From a virus, in the IMG/VR virus record IMGVR_UViG_3300034375_003450, positions 1-60,157 of that record: a stretch of 60,157 nucleotides of DNA. One strand, written 5' to 3'. The notes beneath the pieces were generated by a model that saw nothing but the letters and a program-made list of their open reading frames with translations, searched no databases and was not told the origin of the DNA. This document shows, in pieces, positions 31,066-38,064 of this stretch; the first letter of the stretch is position 1; every line of letters starts with the position of its first letter. A program made the translations under genes and the position numbers.

Positions 31066-31699
31066 GAATTGATTGTAAATAGGTTCTCCATAACTTCTCT
31101 CCATTCACCTCCATCTCATAGGACGAGTTCTTCCTGATCAGCACCTTGTCTCCAGGGTTTAATTCTAGTTCCTTCAACTTAGGTGAAGACCATCTGATGT
31201 AACCTTTCTTTTCTTTTGGCGGGTTAGCCTTGGGTATGAGTTCGATGATGTCACTCTTTATCGTTTCCTCTTGCTCTTCCTCTGGTTCTGGAGTAATGAA
31301 TATCCAGTCACTAATCAACTCTATCTCTCCTGTGTCCTGGCATTTATACGCGTAGGCTTGACAGGATATAGGATCTAAGTTACCTCCATAGTGTACAACG
31401 TATACGTCGTCGTCTGGGTCTATGAATTGACCACGCTTCTTAGTTTCTTCTAACTGAACTGTTTCCTCGTTCATCATCATGTGGTTACCACCAAGCACAA
31501 CGTGGTGATGGAAATACATAGTGTCTCCTACCTTAACATTGGTATCAAACTTGGCTGGTAGAGCAACCACCTCGCCTTCCATGGTTCTGTGTTTGAACTC
31601 GTCAAACTTGGTGTCGAGATACATTTCTTCACCGTTGACCTCCATGGTGTCCTTGGTTACTTTAGGTACACGTACTAAAAAGTGATAGAGGGATCTCAT
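31043..31699 (-). CDS. GroES-like co-chaperonin-related protein with two repeats
   Basis: With ATG at 31699 (MRSLYHFLVRVP), which overlaps the upstream stop as ATGA, the product is 218 residues. Two segments resemble the GroES barrel: HRTMEGEVVALPAKFDTNVKVGDTMYFHHHV near residues 35-70, and LNPGDKVLIRKNSSYEMEVNGEKLWRTYLQSIHG at the C-terminus. They are separated by an acidic linker with HYGGNLDPISCQAYAY. Phages such as T4 encode GroES-like proteins that help fold their capsid proteins. A dedicated folding aid for capsid or fibre proteins is plausible. Confidence 0.55.
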   Translation of the reverse strand: MRSLYHFLVRVPKVTKDTMEVNGEEMYLDTKFDEFKHRTMEGEVVALPAKFDTNVKVGDTMYFHHHVVLGGNHMMMNEETVQLEETKKRGQFIDPDDDVYVVHYGGNLDPISCQAYAYKCQDTGEIELISDWIFITPEPEEEQEETIKSDIIELIPKANPPKEKKGYIRWSSPKLKELELNPGDKVLIRKNSSYEMEVNGEKLWRTYLQSIHGKIKEV

Positions 31700-32244
31700 T
31701 CCTCCTTGAGTTCTCCTGTTGGTTTCTTGTCCCAAAGGTTGATTGCAATAGCAGATCTGGTACCTCGTGTTACCTCTGTAACTCTGTGGTGTGTTCCTCC
31801 TGCATCAAATATGATTAGCCTATTGTGTTTTGCACGTATGCGCTCCGGCTGTTTCTCTGGGCCATTAGAAAACACTTCAAGGTATCCTCCGTCGATATCC
31901 ATCTCTACAGGGTAGAATACAGTACCTACAATCGGAGATGATATCTCCCCAGTGCTTTTCCAGAGTGCCTCATCTTTATCCAGGTGCATACCAAGACTTG
32001 CATTAGGCATGCCTTCCCCGAACTGGCCTGTCCAATACTCAAAGCCGTCTAGGTTTACTGAAGGGTATAGTGGATAGTCTCTCCAGATATACGAGATTAG
32101 TTGTTTTTTGATAGTATCGTCTGATGAGTTCCACCATCCGTTCCACCAGTGATAAGATCCGTTATCTCCAAAGAGGTAGTCTTTGTTATCCTCTAGTTGT
32201 TTGATAAAGGAAGGGTCTTTGATAAAGTTGTCAATTACAATCAT
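31696..32244 (-). CDS. 2-oxoglutarate/Fe(II) dioxygenase (third copy)
   Basis: The product is 182 residues. The prolyl-hydroxylase-like layout is clear: MIVIDNFIKDPSFIKQL start, iron ligands H87-x-D89 in GMHLDKDE, the DGGYLEVF turn at about 118-125, AGGTHHRV with the distal His at 152 or 153, and R163 in RGTRSAIAINLW for 2-oxoglutarate. The substrate is unknown. Being placed near the portal and terminase instead of beside the collagen gene, it could hydroxylate a different virion protein, a nucleobase or the same fibre. Its start overlaps the upstream stop and its stop overlaps the downstream start. Confidence 0.8.
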   Translation of the reverse strand: MIVIDNFIKDPSFIKQLEDNKDYLFGDNGSYHWWNGWWNSSDDTIKKQLISYIWRDYPLYPSVNLDGFEYWTGQFGEGMPNASLGMHLDKDEALWKSTGEISSPIVGTVFYPVEMDIDGGYLEVFSNGPEKQPERIRAKHNRLIIFDAGGTHHRVTEVTRGTRSAIAINLWDKKPTGELKEE

Positions 32245-32480
32245 AAGAATTCGCAGTCATGTTCAATTAATACAGGCATGTTATCTACGGTCTTCCAAAG
32301 CATCGTTCCCTCGTCTTTGTTGTAGATGTACACAAGGTAACGCCTTATTCCGTATTTAACAAAACATCTTTCGTCCTGTATGATTGAATCAATAACTGAA
32401 TCGCCTGCTCTTTGGCCCACATAATAAGCCATAGCATCTTTCGGGTTAGTCCCGATGATGATTTTTCTAATAAGTTCCAT
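32241..32480 (-). CDS. Hypothetical 79-residue protein
   Basis: The product begins MELIRKIIIGTNPKDAMAYYVGQRAG and continues with strands such as RRYLVYIYNKDEGTMLWKTVD. It is a compact alpha/beta domain of unknown function. The stop overlaps the start of the third oxygenase (ATGA), so the two are translated together. Confidence 0.6.
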   Translation of the reverse strand: MELIRKIIIGTNPKDAMAYYVGQRAGDSVIDSIIQDERCFVKYGIRRYLVYIYNKDEGTMLWKTVDNMPVLIEHDCEFL

Positions 32481-32481
32481 T

Positions 32482-32784
32482 CTATTTATTTAGCCAGTAG
32501 TCTATTTTACTTGAATCACCCTCATCCTCTTCATCGTTGATGTGTGTTTCAAAAACTTCGTCTACAGTTTCTATCATTAAATCGTATTCGTCTGGTGCAG
32601 CCATATGCATCCCTGTCATCATCTCGTACTTCTCCTCTTCCTGATCTGACTCTGGTACAAAGATTCCAAAGCAATACATAGACAGGTACTGCGTCTTTCC
32701 TCCATATACTTCCATTATCTCTTCTATCTCCCCTAGTTTAAGCCTTATGAGTTGGAATGCCTCGTATCTCTGCTTATAGTTCAT
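32482..32784 (-). CDS. Hypothetical acidic 100-residue protein
   Basis: The product is strongly acidic, ending with a Glu/Asp-rich stretch (HINDEEDEGDSSKIDYW). It starts at the stop of the C1q/TNF-like protein (TAATG overlap at 32784). No domain was recognised. The operon position suggests a virion or assembly protein. Confidence 0.6.
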   Translation of the reverse strand: MNYKQRYEAFQLIRLKLGEIEEIMEVYGGKTQYLSMYCFGIFVPESDQEEEKYEMMTGMHMAAPDEYDLMIETVDEVFETHINDEEDEGDSSKIDYWLNK

Positions 32785-33752
32785 TAGAAAGATGTGTTTG
32801 TTCCCAGGAATCTTACTTCAAGATGTGAGTTGTCAGCGCTGTATACCACCCCGCTGCTTCCTGCAAACCCTCTGAGTTGAATCTTGTATCCTGCTAGTCC
32901 GTCGCTGTACCATAATACGTTGAACTCCAAGTGATAAGTCTCACCGTTCTTTACAGTTCTGAAGGTTTCTGCGAGTTTTAAACTAGCGCTATAGTCATAG
33001 ATATCGAAAGTAACATCTGTGTTTGCTGTAGAGGTAACCTCTATAGATGCGGTCAACTGAAAGAATCCTTGCTTCTCGTTGATTAAGATATTATCTCTAG
33101 GGTCAGAAATACCTGTTTCTGGAATACTCATGTAAGTATTGGCTGAACCAAAAATTACAGATGATGTTGCTGCTGTTACTGATCCTGTAGCACTAGAGTC
33201 TCCAAATATTTCTGCGAACTGCACAGCGTTGAGGACTGTGGGTACAGCGTTACTACTCTGTGGTCTTGCATATAAAGTTTCAAGACCCTGGCCAACTACT
33301 TGAGTAGAGACTGAGTTCACTAGGTCTACTTGCTCTATGTATTTATAGGCACTAGCAGTTTCATCCCAGATTAAGTATTTGTCTGCATTAGCGGGAGATG
33401 TAATCTGCCCTAAGTTTCCTGCATCTTGTAGTTCAACCGTGCTCCCTGTTGCTGACAGAGGAGTATTCGCTGTAATAGATGCGGTTCCAATTGGGTTTGT
33501 GTTGAGGTCACGGGTAACTACTACTCCAGATGTACTAAGCATAAGCGCCTTGGTAATGCTGGTAGAGGTAGAGGGTGTTCCAGATATCTTTAATTCACCC
33601 GTAGTCTCGAGTGTGTCGGTAGAAAGTTTGAGCGCACTGTTGTTTCCAGCCCCGTCTTCTACTACTTGTTCTGATGCTGAGAGTTGCGCTGACTCAAGTT
33701 TGAGTAACTTGTCAAACGTATCCTTTATTTTATTTCCACTAAGTGATGCCAT
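32784..33752 (-). CDS. Virion fibre-like protein with jelly-roll C-terminus
   Basis: With ATG at 33752 (MASLSGNKIKDTFDKLLKLE) the product is 322 residues; a longer frame from 33842 starts inside the divergent gene and is rejected. The N-terminal motif is common to fibre or decoration proteins of aquatic phages. The middle is Ser/Thr/Ala-rich and beta-like. The last 110 residues (FFQLTASIEVTSTANTDVTFDIYD ... LEVRFLG) resemble a C1q/TNF-type jelly roll, a trimeric tip domain. It is likely a head or tail fibre. It is the first gene of the leftward terminase operon, behind a -7 element. Confidence 0.6.
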   Translation of the reverse strand: MASLSGNKIKDTFDKLLKLESAQLSASEQVVEDGAGNNSALKLSTDTLETTGELKISGTPSTSTSITKALMLSTSGVVVTRDLNTNPIGTASITANTPLSATGSTVELQDAGNLGQITSPANADKYLIWDETASAYKYIEQVDLVNSVSTQVVGQGLETLYARPQSSNAVPTVLNAVQFAEIFGDSSATGSVTAATSSVIFGSANTYMSIPETGISDPRDNILINEKQGFFQLTASIEVTSTANTDVTFDIYDYSASLKLAETFRTVKNGETYHLEFNVLWYSDGLAGYKIQLRGFAGSSGVVYSADNSHLEVRFLGTNTSF

Positions 33753-33770
33753 AGTATTACTTTTACCTAA

Positions 33771-33778
33771 CAAAGATA
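33771..33778 (-). promoter_or_regulatory. Leftward -7 element TATCTTTG for terminase operon
   Basis: The reverse strand reads TATCTTTG, a full match to TAnnTTTG, 18 bases before the ATG at 33752, in the 31-base gap between two divergent genes. The rightward gene begins at 33784, so a regulator binding here would act on both. Confidence 0.55.
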
Positions 33779-33783
33779 CTGAT

Positions 33784-34248
33784 ATGCCCAAAAGTACTGT
33801 AAGCCGAAAGAAGAAGTTTAGAGAGTTCTCGAAGATAGACAAGAAGTATATCCAGGAGAACGGTATGAAGAACCTACATTTCCTTTACAGGGATGCGAAG
33901 GATAACATGGATCTGGGAAAGGCTGAGGTGGATTTACTTTTCTTTATCTATGACCTGGAGTTTTGGACGATATCCTATGTTTCAGAGACTATGAATAGAA
34001 GCCATAAGAAGTTAGCGGATAGATACGTGTATCCATTAATGAAGAAGGGATGGATATACAAGCACTTCGATAAACTCACACCGAGCCAAAATATGGAAGA
34101 CCATTTCTTTAGAGATGAAACCAAGATGAATTACAGGGTACGGTATGCCTTGACACAAAAAGGCAGGCTCAATGTGGCCCGCCTATATAGAAAGATGAGG
34201 GGTGAAGAACCGTTTAACCTTTCTTCGCCTTCCGAGCAGCATCCATAG
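33784..34248 (+). CDS. Winged-helix (MarR-like) DNA-binding protein
   Basis: With ATG at 33784 (MPKSTVSRKKKF) the product is 154 residues; the frame is open further upstream but that part lies antisense to the fibre gene. A basic N-terminus is followed by AEVDLLFFIYDLEFWTISYVSETMNRSHKKLADRYVYPLMKKGWIYKHF, which fits a winged helix-turn-helix, and RYALTQKGRLNVARLY, the usual wing and last helix of MarR-type regulators. Divergent to the terminase operon and 5 bases from its -7 element, it may control the early/late switch and itself. The last 35 bases overlap the convergent gene. Confidence 0.65.
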   Translation: MPKSTVSRKKKFREFSKIDKKYIQENGMKNLHFLYRDAKDNMDLGKAEVDLLFFIYDLEFWTISYVSETMNRSHKKLADRYVYPLMKKGWIYKHFDKLTPSQNMEDHFFRDETKMNYRVRYALTQKGRLNVARLYRKMRGEEPFNLSSPSEQHP

Positions 34249-34423
34249 CAGGACTGCTCTTCCCTTTATCGTGGGTTACCAGTCTGAATGGCGCCTCTGG
34301 TGATGCTCCCTTGTGTGGCTTATAGTCGCCCTTCATTAGAAAGTGGCGTCCACCCTCTGTCATCCAGTGGTATCCCTCTGGTGCTTTTACCTTAACGCTC
34401 TTGTTTGTCTTCTTTAGTTTCAT
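34214..34423 (-). CDS. Small basic protein with GYHWMTEGG motif
   Basis: The product is 69 residues and basic: KVKAPEGYHWMTEGGRHFLMKGDYKPHKGASPEAPF. This pattern recurs in small proteins of aquatic phages; the function is unknown. It shares ATGA with the small gene upstream (34420-34423) and overlaps the tail of the rightward winged-helix gene by 35 bases. It may be a virion or DNA-associated protein like the basic trio at 15481-16210. Confidence 0.6.
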   Translation of the reverse strand: MKLKKTNKSVKVKAPEGYHWMTEGGRHFLMKGDYKPHKGASPEAPFRLVTHDKGKSSPAMDAARKAKKG

Positions 34424-34554
34424 TTCTTCTTGCGTTTACGGAAGGGGAAAGGTGTATCGTACTCCTTGATGCGTCCCTCTGGTAGTTTGTCTACATCGAC
34501 ACCACGCACCTTGGCCTTCTTCTTTTTCTTGGGGTCTCCTGTTCTATATTTCAT
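34420..34554 (-). CDS. Tiny basic protein, 44 residues
   Basis: ATG at 34554 opens MKYRTGDPKKKKKAKVRGVD and the frame ends with RKRKKK and a TGA that overlaps the next start (ATGA). About one residue in three is Lys or Arg. The tight coupling and the -7 element 4 bases upstream support it being real despite its size. A nucleic-acid-binding role is suggested only by charge. Confidence 0.55.
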   Translation of the reverse strand: MKYRTGDPKKKKKAKVRGVDVDKLPEGRIKEYDTPFPFRKRKKK

Positions 34555-34558
34555 ATTA

Positions 34559-34566
34559 CAAATATA
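34559..34566 (-). promoter_or_regulatory. Leftward -7 element TATATTTG, 4 bases before ATG
   Basis: The reverse strand reads TATATTTG followed by TAAT and the ATG at 34554. This is the third case of the exact four-base spacing. A rightward element with one mismatch (TATCTTTA, 34568-34575) overlaps the same short gap, 5 bases before the ATG at 34581. Confidence 0.55.
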
Positions 34567-34580
34567 CTATCTTTACCCTT

Positions 34581-35033
34581 ATGGAACTACGTGTAATAAG
34601 AATGTACAGCCAAGACGACTTCACTCTTGGAGCACTGTACCTAGAGAGCAAAGAAGGTAGAGAGTTCCTCTGCTTTACATTAGAAGACGAACATCGTGAC
34701 GAGAAGGTTATGGGTGAAACCAGGATCCCAGCAGGTACATATCGTATTACCCTGCGTACCGTAGGTGGTCACCATAGTAGATACTCAGACAAGTTCCCTA
34801 ATATGCATAAGGGTATGTTATGGGTACGCGACGTACCAGGATTTGAATACATCCTAATACATATTGGAAACACAGATGAGCATACAGCGGGTTGCTTGTT
34901 AGTAGGTAACTCATCAGACATGAAAGGCTTCATAGGCAAAAGCACATATGCATACCAACACATGTATCCCAAGGTAGCCAACGAACTGCTTGACGGCAAA
35001 GATGTTTGGATTACATACGAGGACTTTGCTTAA
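34581..35033 (+). CDS. DUF5675 family protein, possible lysin-related
   Basis: The product is 150 residues. Motifs are FTLGALYLESKEGREFLCFTLEDEHRDEKV, GETRIPAGTYRITLRTVGGH, WVRDVPGFEYILIHIGNTDEHTAGCLLVG, and a C-terminal Tyr/Lys helix. This matches the DUF5675 family as I remember it: HIGN and T.GC.LVG are its hallmarks and resemble the His/Cys pocket of L,D-transpeptidase-like folds. The activity is not established; a peptidoglycan-related role is inferred. It is the only enzyme-like candidate for an endolysin in the window. Its stop overlaps the next start (TAATG). Confidence 0.7.
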   Translation: MELRVIRMYSQDDFTLGALYLESKEGREFLCFTLEDEHRDEKVMGETRIPAGTYRITLRTVGGHHSRYSDKFPNMHKGMLWVRDVPGFEYILIHIGNTDEHTAGCLLVGNSSDMKGFIGKSTYAYQHMYPKVANELLDGKDVWITYEDFA

Positions 35034-35464
35034 TGAAGATAAAGATTCTATTGATACTGATATTGCTGACGACCTTGGGTAAGGGTCAAGAGTGCAGTCC
35101 TTATCATAAGATTAAACATATTAAACACAATGCTCCTAAGTCTGTAGGACTTGGTTATGTTGCTTGTCTTCACGCTACGGGAGTTGTTGCGGAGTTAGGA
35201 TATGATAATATGTTTATTGGTGTTCTAGCAATGGGCCAAGGTCATCACGGAGCAACCTATTCTTTCTTACAGTATGAGTATGTTATCCATCAATTAATAA
35301 TATATGGTGGGCCTGCTTATAAACTGAATCTTGATCCGGGTCTAATCATTGGTCGTGTTGGTGCAGACCTTCGTTTGTATAAGCGTCTTTACGCATCAGC
35401 AAGCATACTACAAATCAACAGAGAGTTAAACTACTTACACGTAGGATTTAAAATTATGTACTGA
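35033..35464 (+). CDS. Exported beta-rich protein, unknown
   Basis: ATG at 35033 overlaps the preceding stop as TAATG. The product is 143 residues with a signal peptide (MKIKILLILILLTTLGKGQ) and a mature part with alternating strands (GYVACLHATGVVAELGY, IIGRVGADLRLYKRLYASASIL) resembling a small outer-membrane barrel ending in Tyr. Coupling to the DUF5675 protein suggests an envelope or lysis function. Confidence 0.6.
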   Translation: MKIKILLILILLTTLGKGQECSPYHKIKHIKHNAPKSVGLGYVACLHATGVVAELGYDNMFIGVLAMGQGHHGATYSFLQYEYVIHQLIIYGGPAYKLNLDPGLIIGRVGADLRLYKRLYASASILQINRELNYLHVGFKIMY

Positions 35465-35481
35465 TTGGGTATTTACTACTA

Positions 35482-35512
35482 TTGACTTTATCATTTTTTT
35501 CTTGTACCTTTC
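35482..35512 (+). promoter_or_regulatory. Rightward promoter candidate TTG-N20-TACCTTTC
   Basis: TTG at 35482-35484 and TACCTTTC at 35505-35512 are separated by 20 bases. The -7 element differs from TAnnTTTG only in its last base. It lies just after the stop at 35464 and ahead of a non-coding region with a terminator at 35685, so the transcript might be a short RNA of about 190 bases or encode a tiny peptide. Confidence 0.4.
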
Positions 35513-35528
35513 CACCGTCTTACGACTT

Positions 35529-35585
35529 ATGGGTCACAAAGTTATTAATCCACAGCAACAGCGTAAGTGGATTCAAAACGACTAA
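35529..35585 (+). CDS. Possible 18-residue micro-ORF
   Basis: ATG in the context GACTTATG, like other starts in this genome (CTTATG), opens MGHKVINPQQQRKWIQND and then stops. It lies 16 bases downstream of a promoter candidate and is followed by no other gene before a terminator. It could be a real peptide, a leader, or chance. Confidence 0.25.
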   Translation: MGHKVINPQQQRKWIQND

Positions 35586-35684
35586 AGAAGAAACTCAGAA
35601 CACAACAAGACAGTAGAAAGTTTCAAAGGGCCCCTAATTTGCTCAAATTTTTCGCATGCTTCGCGTATTACAGCGACAAGAAAT

Positions 35685-35711
35685 ACCCTCCGTTTATCGG
35701 GGGGTGTTTTG
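35685..35711 (+). terminator. Rightward terminator in the switch zone
   Basis: ACCCTCCG (35685-35692) pairs with CGGGGGGT (35698-35705), eight pairs with one G-T, around the loop TTTAT, followed by GTTTTGTT. It would end transcripts from 34581 or 35482. Confidence 0.6.
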
Positions 35712-35712
35712 T

Positions 35713-36315
35713 TATGGGGGTATCGATTCGGCACATCAGTTGAAACAACACGGGCCATTACTCCTGATCCGTAAAAATTGCTGAGAAATGTTTCTGGTGG
35801 GGATAATATATTATATGGACGCCAGCGCGCGCGCACCCGAACGCATCCGCACGAACGGGGGGGCATGCATACAAGCGAACACGCGCACAGGTTTGGGCGT
35901 TTGTGCACGAGCACGAGCGCACCTACGCGAGCACGTACGTACACCGGCACGCCTATGTGCACACACGTAGTACACACACGCCCCCATGGGTGACCCGTAC
36001 AGCCCCCACCCGCCCCCCGTACATATGAGGGGGGGAACAAATCACGCCCATACACAACCCCACAAGGAAACCACAACCCCACGCCCCACCATTGGAGGCA
36101 CACTGACCACCCCAAGAGAACGCCTAGCGAATCCATTACCGCCAACAATACCAACACACCACCCAAGAGGAGAAAAGCCCTTAGAACGGCTTAAAATAGC
36201 CTCGCGTATATGTGTAACGCATAGGCCCGTATATATGCACGCTCGCGCAGGTCTGAGCGCGCCTGATCCCCTCGCGCATAATGCCCCCGCGCAACGGTTG
36301 TTTTTCGATTGGGGC
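35713..36315. other. G+C-rich non-coding tract with alternating purine-pyrimidine runs
   Basis: This 600-base stretch differs from the rest of the genome: it is G+C-rich on a moderately A+T-rich background, and 35820-35990 is dominated by CGCGCGC, CACACAC, GCACGCACG and TACGTACGTAC steps, which favour left-handed DNA under negative supercoiling. After about 36000 the plus strand becomes C/A-rich. Open frames here on both strands give proteins full of Cys, Arg, Val and His and look like chance. The element GCGCATAATGC or close forms appear near 36276, 36883 and 37492. No gene is seen. Confidence 0.6.
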
Positions 36316-36342
36316 AAAAAAAAACCCCGCTCAATGGCGGGG
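36316..36342 (-). terminator. Terminator for the leftward gene at 36366
   Basis: CCCCGC (36325-36330) pairs with GCGGGG (36337-36342) around TCAATG. Nine A residues at 36316-36324 read as a T tract leftward. It lies 24 bases after the stop of the gene. Confidence 0.88.
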
Positions 36343-36365
36343 CTTCGTGTGTGCATTATGTAGGC

Positions 36366-36791
36366 TCAGTCCATGTGTTCTGTGTACACCTGCAAGTGTG
36401 AGCCTTCATCGAGAACTTCGAATGTAGGGCTGTAAATCGAACGAGTGGACATTTCTACCTCATCAGTGAGTATTGTTCCAATCAGTTCACAAACAACTTC
36501 CATTCGTGTATCATGGCCATGTGCAAAGTCGCAGTACGAGTACACTAGGCTCATGTGACACAGGTGCTCATGGGTCACCTTGCACACATCATGCACAAGG
36601 TCGAGCGCATCGGCAACTTCATTGACAATTTCAATCAGTTTAACTACCGGTAGGTAGTCTTTAGTAATTGCATTCACTTCGTGGTTCACAATCGAGTCGT
36701 ACATGTACACTACGCAGTCACGCACTTGCTTGTCGAAGGCTTCCATGTCCCTACGTAGTAGTTCAATCGTTCTGTCGTTGTAATTTTTCAT
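36366..36791 (-). CDS. Hypothetical helical protein in the origin/control region
   Basis: The product is 141 residues and mainly helical, with many Val, Asp, Glu, His and Cys residues (KQVRDCVVYMYDSIVNHEV, LIEIVNEVADALDLVHDVCKVTHEHLCHMSLVYSYCDFAHGHD). The His/Cys density in the middle could bind a metal. No known domain is recognised. It is a single-gene transcription unit with a strong promoter-like element and its own terminator, flanked on both sides by unusual non-coding DNA, so it may be a copy-control or early regulatory protein. Confidence 0.65.
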   Translation of the reverse strand: MKNYNDRTIELLRRDMEAFDKQVRDCVVYMYDSIVNHEVNAITKDYLPVVKLIEIVNEVADALDLVHDVCKVTHEHLCHMSLVYSYCDFAHGHDTRMEVVCELIGTILTDEVEMSTRSIYSPTFEVLDEGSHLQVYTEHMD

Positions 36792-36814
36792 CGTATTTCG
36801 TTTTGGTTACACCG

Positions 36815-36861
36815 CAAACATAGGGGGTTATTTCGCTGTAAAGTGTTAACGCCTTGTTAAA
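36815..36861 (-). promoter_or_regulatory. Leftward promoter: TTTAAC-N5-GTTAAC-N22-TATGTTTG
   Basis: On the reverse strand TTTAAC starts at 36861, GTTAAC at 36850 and the -7 element TATGTTTG at 36822, giving start-to-start distances of 11 and 28 bases. Exactly the same distances occur at the rightward site 38355-38401. The 24 bases at 36843-36866 are also the first copy of the repeats at 37110-37157. Confidence 0.65.
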
Positions 36862-36867
36862 GTGTGT

Positions 36868-37092
36868 TTCTATCTTACGTGTGCATTATGCGCACGCCAG
36901 ATCCTGTATGCGCTCACATGTACACGCTCGGTAGGGGGTTGATATATAAAAGGGTGGGAAGAATCAACCCATGCACGCGCGCACACACATACGCACACAC
37001 ACGCGCACCTGTACATACATACACACTCGCGCCTGCACGCCTGCGCTCGGGCACGCCTGCGCCCCTGCCTGCGCACACATACGCCTACACAC
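36868..37092. other. Second alternating purine-pyrimidine G+C-rich tract
   Basis: The tract is rich in GCGCGC, CACACACACG, TACATACATACAC and GCGCCTGCAC steps, similar to 35820-35990 but not an exact copy. Reading frames inside it on both strands give Cys/Val/Arg-rich low-complexity products and are rejected. A shorter run of the same kind lies at about 37330-37380. Their clustering around one gene points to a structural role in replication or packaging. Confidence 0.55.
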
Positions 37093-37109
37093 ATGAATAC
37101 AAAAATTTT

Positions 37110-37157
37110 CTGTTAAAGCCTTGTTAAAACGTGCTGTTAAAGTTTTGTTAAAGCGTG
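37110..37157. repeat. Two tandem 24-base repeats with TTGTTAAA half-sites
   Basis: 37110-37133 and 37134-37157 are direct 24-base repeats differing at three or four positions; a third, more diverged copy is at 36843-36866. Each has two GTTAAA half-sites 11 bases apart, one helical turn. Such arrays are typical of replication-initiator iterons or operator sites. No -7 element stands at the expected 28-base distance here, unlike the promoter copies, which favours a binding-site function. Confidence 0.7.
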
Positions 37158-37190
37158 TTTTTTCATTTGGATTTGTCAATTATTTTCTAT

Positions 37191-37228
37191 AGATATACCC
37201 CCTACTACGTAGTGGTAGGGGGATATCT
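37191..37228. other. Long hairpin next to tandem repeats
   Basis: AGATAT (37191-37196) plus CCCCCTAC (37198-37205) pair with GTAGGGGG (37215-37222) plus ATATCT (37223-37228): 14 pairs with one bulged A and a nine-base loop TACGTAGTG that contains the palindrome TACGTA. There is no T run on either side, so it is not an ordinary terminator. Placed 33 bases from the tandem repeats and beside an A+T-rich stretch, it could be part of an origin. Confidence 0.65.
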
Positions 37229-37506
37229 CTATACTATCTCGGCAATCCCCTACCTCCCATACCTCGGACTCCATTCGAGAAGCACCACACCCCCTTAGAA
37301 TGCGAAATCTCAAATGTGAACCATTCCTTCGTGCTATGCGCGCGAGTGACGCGCGTACACATACATACACACACGCCTTCGCAAGTCATGGACTTGCTCA
37401 TCACGGGATGGACTGACTCGACCCTTCCCTTACGCGTGAAGCAGCATCGCGCGACGCCTGATCCTGTATGTACGCAGGAAAATTGGTGGGCATAATGCGC
37501 AGGGAT

Positions 37507-37553
37507 TTTAACATTTTGTTGTGATATTATTAAAAAATCTTGTTGGTTGTTTG
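37507..37553 (+). promoter_or_regulatory. Weak rightward promoter candidate
   Basis: TTTAAC at 37507 is followed 11 bases later by a degenerate second half (GTTGTG) and, 28 bases after that, by GTTGTTTG, where only the TTTG half of the -7 element is kept. The geometry equals the two better sites at 36815-36861 and 38355-38401. It lies 41 bases before the first gene of the rightward early region. Confidence 0.35.
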
Positions 37554-37594
37554 TGGTGTTGAAACGATAACCGAAAACTAAAAACGATTGCCTT

Positions 37595-37831
37595 ATGGAC
37601 AACACAACACCCAACACAACCACACAATTGCAAGCCCTCGAAAGCACAATGGGGCGTGACTTCATCGAAAACCTGTTCGAAGATTTCATCAACACCGAAG
37701 CCTTCGCATCGTTCGGCTTCTACACAGACCTACTGGCTGGTGCCTACAAGAGTGTCCGTGACCCGCAGTTCCGCTTACTTGTGCAAGGCAACTTCGATAT
37801 GTTTGTTGCCCCTCAAAACACAAATGTGTAA
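37595..37831 (+). CDS. Hypothetical 78-residue protein
   Basis: The product begins MDNTTPNTTTQLQALESTMGRDF and is acidic and helical with many Phe residues (FEDFINTEAFASFGFYTDLL). The start has the TTGCCTTATG context also found before the methyltransferase gene at 42651. It is the first gene of the rightward region and its stop overlaps the next start (TAATG). No domain was recognised. Confidence 0.6.
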   Translation: MDNTTPNTTTQLQALESTMGRDFIENLFEDFINTEAFASFGFYTDLLAGAYKSVRDPQFRLLVQGNFDMFVAPQNTNV

Positions 37832-38052
37832 TGGGGAATTTCGCAACACAACGCAACCACAAGGGCTATGAGTACGTAGTCCGAGTGGTGAGCGCACCGA
37901 CTCTGGGCGGTAAGACTGCAAGTGCAAGTAAGCGCAAGGTTCGGGGTAAGATGAAAGCCGATGCACTTGAAAACATGTACGCTGACCGGATTGACCGCAA
38001 GGTATACAGGGCACAAGCCCAACGTGAAACCCGTAGGGCAAAGCGGAAATAG
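37831..38052 (+). CDS. Hypothetical basic 73-residue protein
   Basis: The product is strongly basic, with ASKRKVRGKMKADALENMYADR and a C-terminal QAQRETRRAKRK. A DNA- or RNA-binding role is plausible from charge. It is coupled to the preceding acidic protein, so the two might form a complex. The stop is 13 bases before the first structured RNA. Confidence 0.6.
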   Translation: MGNFATQRNHKGYEYVVRVVSAPTLGGKTASASKRKVRGKMKADALENMYADRIDRKVYRAQAQRETRRAKRK

Positions 38053-38064
38053 AACTGTACTTTT

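Noticed and set aside
33379-33783. Upstream extension of the winged-helix gene
   Set aside because: The extension is antisense to the fibre-like gene and Ser/Val/Leu-rich. The ATG at 33784 gives a well-formed domain and follows the divergent promoter.
35582-36363. Open frames 35582-36166 (leftward) and 35986-36363 (rightward)
   Set aside because: They lie in G+C-rich alternating DNA, have Cys/Arg/Val- or Pro/Thr/Arg-rich content, no domain, and overlap terminators and each other.
36864-37695. Open frames in both directions across 36864-37179 and 37234-37695
   Set aside because: They have low-complexity Cys/Val/Arg or His/Thr content and overlap iterons, the hairpin and the start of the gene at 37595.
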